Positions 5,827-9,078 of a stretch of 9,078 nt of DNA are shown here, piece after piece (position 1 is the stretch's first letter; every line of letters starts with the position of its first letter). Source of the stretch: CAZKUN01 sp964555935 (GTDB lineage: Bacteria; Armatimonadota; Zipacnadia; Zipacnadales; VGFC01); contig CAZKUN010000324.1 in NCBI GenBank assembly GCA_964555935.1, forward strand, positions 1 to 9,078. Direction: 5' to 3'. The position numbers and the translations under genes are program-made. Under the pieces are notes generated by a model. The model worked only from the letters and a program-made list of their open reading frames with translations, searched no databases and was not told where the DNA came from.

Positions 5827-8265
5827 ATGGCCTCGGAACAGGACGTAACACCGAGCAAGCTTGGGAAGGCCGCTTTGGCGCTCGGAGTTGTGGCAGCGCT
5901 CGCCGGCATATATGCGGCGAGCATGACGAGCCGCTACCTGCTCTTCCACTCCGTGGTTGAGATCTTCGGCGTCGTCGTGGCGTTTGCCGCGTTCGTCGTT
6001 GCATGGAATTCCCGCCGGACCATCGACAACGGCTATTTCCTCGTGGCCGGCATCGGCTACTTCGCCGTCGCTGCCATCGATTTCGGACACGCCCTCGCCT
6101 ACCCCGGAATGGGCGTCTTCCCCGAGTATGGAGCGGATCTCCCGACACAGTTCTGGATCTCAGCGCGCTGGGTGGAGGCGCTGGCGATCCTGGGAGCGTG
6201 CTTCGCCATCGGGCGTCGGGTGCGGTCCATCGCGCCCGCGGTCCTAGCCGTAGCCGCGCCGCTGTTCATCTTCTGGCTGCTCTTCAAGACTGACGTATTC
6301 CCCGTCTGCCTCGTCGAGGGCGAGGGGCTGACGCCGTTCAAGGTGGGCAGCGAGTACGCCATCTGCGCGGTGCTCGCCGCCGCCGGGATATGGATTGTCA
6401 GCAAGCGCGACGCGTTCGACACGAAAGTACTGTGGTATCTGCTCGGGGCGATTGCCGTCACCATCGCGAGCGAGATGGTCTTCACGCTCTATGCGGATGC
6501 GTTCGGGTACTTCAACCGTCTGGGGCACGTGCTGAAAGTCGTGTCCGTCTATCTCTTTTACAAGAGCGTTGTGGAGACGGGCCTGGTCGCGCCTCACCGC
6601 GTGCTGTTCCGCAACCTGCAGCAGAGCGAGGAGGAGCTGTCGCGACATCGTGACCATCTCGAGGAGCTGGTCATGGAGCGCACCAATGAGCTTACCGAGG
6701 AAGTGGCGCGCCGCACCGAGGCGGAGCAATCGCTCATGCACGTGCTGCGGCTGAACGAGGCAACGGTAGCGTCGATCCCGTCGGCGGTGCTCGTGCTGGA
6801 TTCGAACCTCAACGTGCTCACGGCGAACGAGCAGACCACGCTGTGTCGCGAGCCGCAGATACGGGTTGAGGTGGGCGCGAACTTCGCGGACGTATTCCCT
6901 CGGGAGTTCATCGAGGACCACGATCTTCTCACCCGGGCGCGCGGCGTCGCAGAGATGGGCGGACAGGAGGACCTCCGCGCAGTCCGGCAAGCAGTCAACG
7001 GCGGCGAAGATCGGTTCTTAGACCTGCACATGCGGTCGTTCGGGCTAAACGGGCGCATCACGCGAGACACCCAGCGCCTGCTGGTCGTCGTTGATGACGT
7101 GACGCAACAGAAGCGTCTTGAGGAACAGGCGCGGCAGAAATCGAAGCTCGAATCCATCGGGACCTTGGCGGGCGGCGTAGCGCATGACTTCAACAATCTG
7201 CTGACCGGGATATCGGGCTATTCGGAGATCGCTCTGGAATCGCTGCCGGCCGACACGCAAGCGGCCGAGGATGTCCGCGAAGTGAGCCAACTGGCGGAGC
7301 GGGCCGGCACGCTGACCCGTCAGCTCCTGGCGTTCAGCCGCAAACAGACGCTTGATCCGATGATCCTCAACGTGAACGAACTCGTTGAGAACATGAGCAA
7401 CTTGCTGATGCGCGTCATCGGCGAAGACATATCGCTGCAATTCAACCCATCGGCGGACCTGGGCTCCATCTCGGCTGATCCGGGGCAAGTCGAGCAGGTC
7501 GTGATGAACCTGGCGGTCAACGCGCGCGACGCCATGCCACGCGCGGGGAGACTCACGATCGAGACGGCGAACGCGGAGCTTGACGAGGTCTACGCGAGCC
7601 AGCACCCCGGGACGGAGCCGGGGCCGTATGTGATGATCGCGGTGAGCGACACGGGCTGCGGGATGTCGCCCGAGACTCTCGAGCGGATCTACGAGCCGTT
7701 CTTCACGACCAAACCGGAGGGCCAAGGGACAGGGCTCGGGCTGTCAACCGTGTACGGCATCGTGGCGCAGCACGGCGGCGATGTTTGGGTCTACAGCGAG
7801 CCCGGCCAAGGCACGACGTTCCGGATCTACTTGCCTCGGGTGGAGGCCGAAGCTCAGCCTCTCGTCAGCGAGCAACCAGCCGAGGCGGACGGCCCAGGCC
7901 GCGAGAGCATTCTGCTCGTTGATGACGAGGACTATGTCCGCGACTTCGCCCGTCGCGTGATCGAGGCGAAGGGCTACAGCGTCCTCGCGGCCGGAGCAGC
8001 GGAGGAAGCCGAGACCATCTTCGACGAACACGCCGACGAAATCGCGCTGCTGCTGACGGACGTCATGCTGCCCGACCGTGATGGGCGACAGCTCAGCGAG
8101 GCGCTGACCGCCAAGAAACGATCGCTGCTTACGCTGTATATGTCGGGCTACACCGCGAACGCAATCGCGCATGACGGCATCCTCGACCCAGGAGTCCCGT
8201 TCCTCGAGAAACCCTTCACGTTAGACGATCTATCCGCGAAGATCCGGGAAGTGCTGGACGCATAA
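5827..8265 (+). CDS. MASE3-PAS hybrid histidine kinase with C-terminal receiver domain
   Basis: The 812-residue product starts at ATG 5827. An in-frame extension to 5743 is possible but adds 28 non-conserved residues and leaves the GGGGGA site unused. Residues about 12-255 form a multi-helix MASE3-type membrane sensor, with the hallmark pattern FHSVVEIFGVV, AWNSRR, DFGHALAYPGMG and EGEGLTPFKVGSEY. A coiled coil (about 262-305) and a PAS-like domain (about 308-428) follow. HisKA has the phospho-acceptor His453 in GGVAHDFNN. The HATPase has an N box NLAVNARDAM (561-570), G1 DTGCGM (608-613), F box EPFFTTK and G2 GQGTGLGLS. The receiver (about 693-812) has D699/D700, phospho-acceptor D745 (LLTDVMLPD), S773 and K795, all intact. 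Autophosphorylation and transfer to its own receiver are expected. No separate response regulator or Hpt gene is in the window, so the output is unknown. The ligand of MASE3 domains is also unknown. Confidence 0.93.
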   Translation: MASEQDVTPSKLGKAALALGVVAALAGIYAASMTSRYLLFHSVVEIFGVVVAFAAFVVAWNSRRTIDNGYFLVAGIGYFAVAAIDFGHALAYPGMGVFPEYGADLPTQFWISARWVEALAILGACFAIGRRVRSIAPAVLAVAAPLFIFWLLFKTDVFPVCLVEGEGLTPFKVGSEYAICAVLAAAGIWIVSKRDAFDTKVLWYLLGAIAVTIASEMVFTLYADAFGYFNRLGHVLKVVSVYLFYKSVVETGLVAPHRVLFRNLQQSEEELSRHRDHLEELVMERTNELTEEVARRTEAEQSLMHVLRLNEATVASIPSAVLVLDSNLNVLTANEQTTLCREPQIRVEVGANFADVFPREFIEDHDLLTRARGVAEMGGQEDLRAVRQAVNGGEDRFLDLHMRSFGLNGRITRDTQRLLVVVDDVTQQKRLEEQARQKSKLESIGTLAGGVAHDFNNLLTGISGYSEIALESLPADTQAAEDVREVSQLAERAGTLTRQLLAFSRKQTLDPMILNVNELVENMSNLLMRVIGEDISLQFNPSADLGSISADPGQVEQVVMNLAVNARDAMPRAGRLTIETANAELDEVYASQHPGTEPGPYVMIAVSDTGCGMSPETLERIYEPFFTTKPEGQGTGLGLSTVYGIVAQHGGDVWVYSEPGQGTTFRIYLPRVEAEAQPLVSEQPAEADGPGRESILLVDDEDYVRDFARRVIEAKGYSVLAAGAAEEAETIFDEHADEIALLLTDVMLPDRDGRQLSEALTAKKRSLLTLYMSGYTANAIAHDGILDPGVPFLEKPFTLDDLSAKIREVLDA

Positions 8266-8380
8266 GAGGCGGAGCCCCACGCTGTAGGATATCACCCCGC
8301 TCGGACGACTCAATCTCGGACCTTGCACGCTTGCTGATACGGGCGCGTTTGTGCTAAGCTTCCAGAGACGTCGTGACGGC

Positions 8381-8405
8381 GCATGAGCTAGGGAGCTCAT
8401 GCTAC
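8381..8405. repeat. AGGR-loop hairpin with CTAC tail (array unit 1)
   Basis: GCATGAGCT (8381-8389), loop AGGG, AGCTCATGC (8394-8402), with the tail CTAC at 8402-8405. The 9-bp stem is perfect. The stem sequence is unrelated to those at 2669-2692 and 8465-8488, while loop and tail are the same, so structure rather than sequence is kept. It opens the array in the spacer between the kinase stop (8265) and nadD (8551). The 8266-8380 part of that spacer shows no clear terminator or gene. Confidence 0.75.
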
Positions 8406-8414
8406 GAGACGGCA

Positions 8415-8443
8415 ACGGCGTCGGGGTTGAAACCCCTCCTACA
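8415..8443. repeat. GC-rich intergenic repeat, copy 2 of 3
   Basis: Same 29-base unit as at 58-86, with centre TTGAA. Here the stem extends to GGGGT/ACCCC around a TGAA tetraloop. It lies ten bases after the CTAC tail of the hairpin at 8381-8405. Confidence 0.8.
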
Positions 8444-8464
8444 AGGGATTGGGAGGAAGGCGGC

Positions 8465-8488
8465 GACAGGCGAGGACGCCTGTCCTAC
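8465..8488. repeat. AGGR-loop hairpin with CTAC tail (array unit 3)
   Basis: GACAGGCG (8465-8472), loop AGGA, CGCCTGTC (8477-8484), then CTAC (8485-8488). The 8-bp stem is perfect. Compared with 2669-2692, several stem base pairs differ on both arms together (e.g. GACA/TGTC against CACC/GGTG), which is compensatory change. Confidence 0.78.
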
Positions 8489-8502
8489 GACGGCAGCGAC
8501 GA

Positions 8503-8531
8503 ACGGCGTCGGGGCTAGAACCCCTCCTACA
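8503..8531. repeat. GC-rich intergenic repeat, copy 3 of 3
   Basis: Same 29-base unit as at 58-86 and 8415-8443, with centre CTAGAA between GGGG and CCCC. It ends only seven bases before the GGGAG ribosome-binding site of nadD, so it lies in the nadD leader if transcription starts upstream. Confidence 0.8.
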
Positions 8532-8537
8532 ACGGCT

Positions 8538-8542
8538 GGGAG
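8538..8542 (+). promoter_or_regulatory. Ribosome-binding site that sets the nadD TTG start
   Basis: GGGAG lies eight bases before TTG at 8551. No in-frame ATG or GTG is close enough, so this site is the main reason to choose the TTG start. Confidence 0.6.
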
Positions 8543-8550
8543 TATCACTA

Positions 8551-9078
8551 TTGGGCGAGTCGGGTCCACGGATCGGTATCATCGGGGGGACGTTCGACCC
8601 TATACATCACGGACATCTCTTCGTGGCGGAAGAGGCGCGGGTTCGGTATGCGCTCGACCGCGTCGTCATCATCCCCCACGGGCAGGCGCCGCACAAGGAC
8701 CAGAACGGGATATCGCCCGCCGAGCATCGCTACGCCATGTGCGCGCTCGCGGCGGCGGCGAATCCCGCGTTCGAGGCATCGCGCATCGAACTGGACCGTC
8801 CGGGGCGCAGCTATACCATCGACACGTTGCTGGCGCTTCGCGAGCAACATGGCGCGTCGGCGGAGCTACATTTCATAATCGGCGCCGATGCGGTGCTCGA
8901 GATCATGACATGGTACCGGCCCGATGACGTGCTGAGCGAAGCGAAGTTCATCGCGGTCAACCGTCCGGGAAGCGATCTTTCCACGCTCGCGGACGTCATT
9001 GGCAAGGAGCGCGCCGCGCGGGTGCTGACGATGCATGTGCCGGGGCTGGCGATATCATCAACCGATATCCGACGACGG
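8551..9078 (+). CDS. nadD: Nicotinate-nucleotide adenylyltransferase, cut by window end
   Basis: NadD transfers AMP from ATP to nicotinate mononucleotide, giving deamido-NAD in the NAD pathway, in the cytoplasm. The 176 residues visible carry the full family signature: GGTFDPIHHGH (12-22, the nucleotidyltransferase H/TxGH site), IPHGQAPHK (41-49), RPGRSYTIDTL (83-93), FIIGADAVLEIMTWYRPDDVL (108-128) and ISSTDIR (168-174). Family members usually run about 190-215 residues, so only the short C-terminal end is missing. The TTG start is chosen because GGGAG lies eight bases upstream and the conserved beta strand IGIIGGTFDP begins six residues later. An alternative-start reading of the same region (8373-8927) in another frame is a shadow. 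In many bacteria nadD precedes rsfS or related genes, which cannot be checked here. Confidence 0.95.
   Translation, partial: MGESGPRIGIIGGTFDPIHHGHLFVAEEARVRYALDRVVIIPHGQAPHKDQNGISPAEHRYAMCALAAAANPAFEASRIELDRPGRSYTIDTLLALREQHGASAELHFIIGADAVLEIMTWYRPDDVLSEAKFIAVNRPGSDLSTLADVIGKERAARVLTMHVPGLAISSTDIRRR

Noticed and set aside
6244..6990. Minus-strand frame of 248 codons inside the histidine kinase
   Set aside because: Antisense to the MASE3/PAS region, Arg/His-rich, without motifs.
8381..8531. CRISPR array
   Set aside because: Only two copies of one repeat, interleaved with hairpins, short irregular spacers and no cas gene in view.
8373..8927. Plus-strand frame of 184 codons overlapping nadD
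   Set aside because: It crosses the repeat array and is in another frame from the unmistakable NadD motifs.

Overview
This 9078-base window is GC-rich, gene-dense bacterial chromosome with six protein genes visible in full and one cut by the right edge. No rRNA, tRNA, phage, transposase or CRISPR genes are visible. Bacterial start and Shine-Dalgarno usage, a MASE3 hybrid histidine kinase, a Tat-type export signal and NadD all mark it as bacterial. The lineage cannot be fixed. The many hypothetical exported proteins, the unusual domain fusions and the structured intergenic repeats suggest a little-studied environmental phylum, but that is inference.

Left part (1-1684). A composite intergenic repeat (an 18-bp-arm hairpin followed by a short GC-rich repeat) opens the window. 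A G-tract cluster and a second inverted repeat follow. Next is a small minus-strand membrane protein with a CxxC...HxxC metal-binding motif (165-434). After a 280-bp divergent spacer comes a plus-strand zinc-ribbon/TM/PASTA protein (715-1684), whose reading frame is broken by one base inside its second PASTA domain.

Middle (1713-5597). An uncharacterised protein with a Tat-like signal lies 28 bp after the PASTA gene, probably in the same operon. It faces two minus-strand genes. One is a small Lys-rich secreted protein (2748-3056). The other is a large exported S9 family (DPP IV-like) serine peptidase (3138-5597). The peptidase ends in a domain that aligns without gaps to the beta domain of the von Hippel-Lindau tumour suppressor and keeps most of its hydroxyproline-contacting residues. 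This is the most striking object in the window.

Right part (5598-9078). A 229-bp divergent spacer separates the peptidase from a MASE3-PAS-HisKA-HATPase-REC hybrid histidine kinase. Next is a 285-bp intergenic array with two hairpins of unrelated stem sequence but the same AGGR loop and CTAC tail, interleaved with two copies of the GC-rich repeat seen at the left edge. The array runs up to the ribosome binding site of nadD (NAD biosynthesis, TTG start), which is cut by the window end just after its ISSTxIR motif.

The genes do not form one pathway. The themes are exported or membrane proteins of unknown role, extracellular peptide degradation and membrane sensing, punctuated by a family of structured intergenic repeats.
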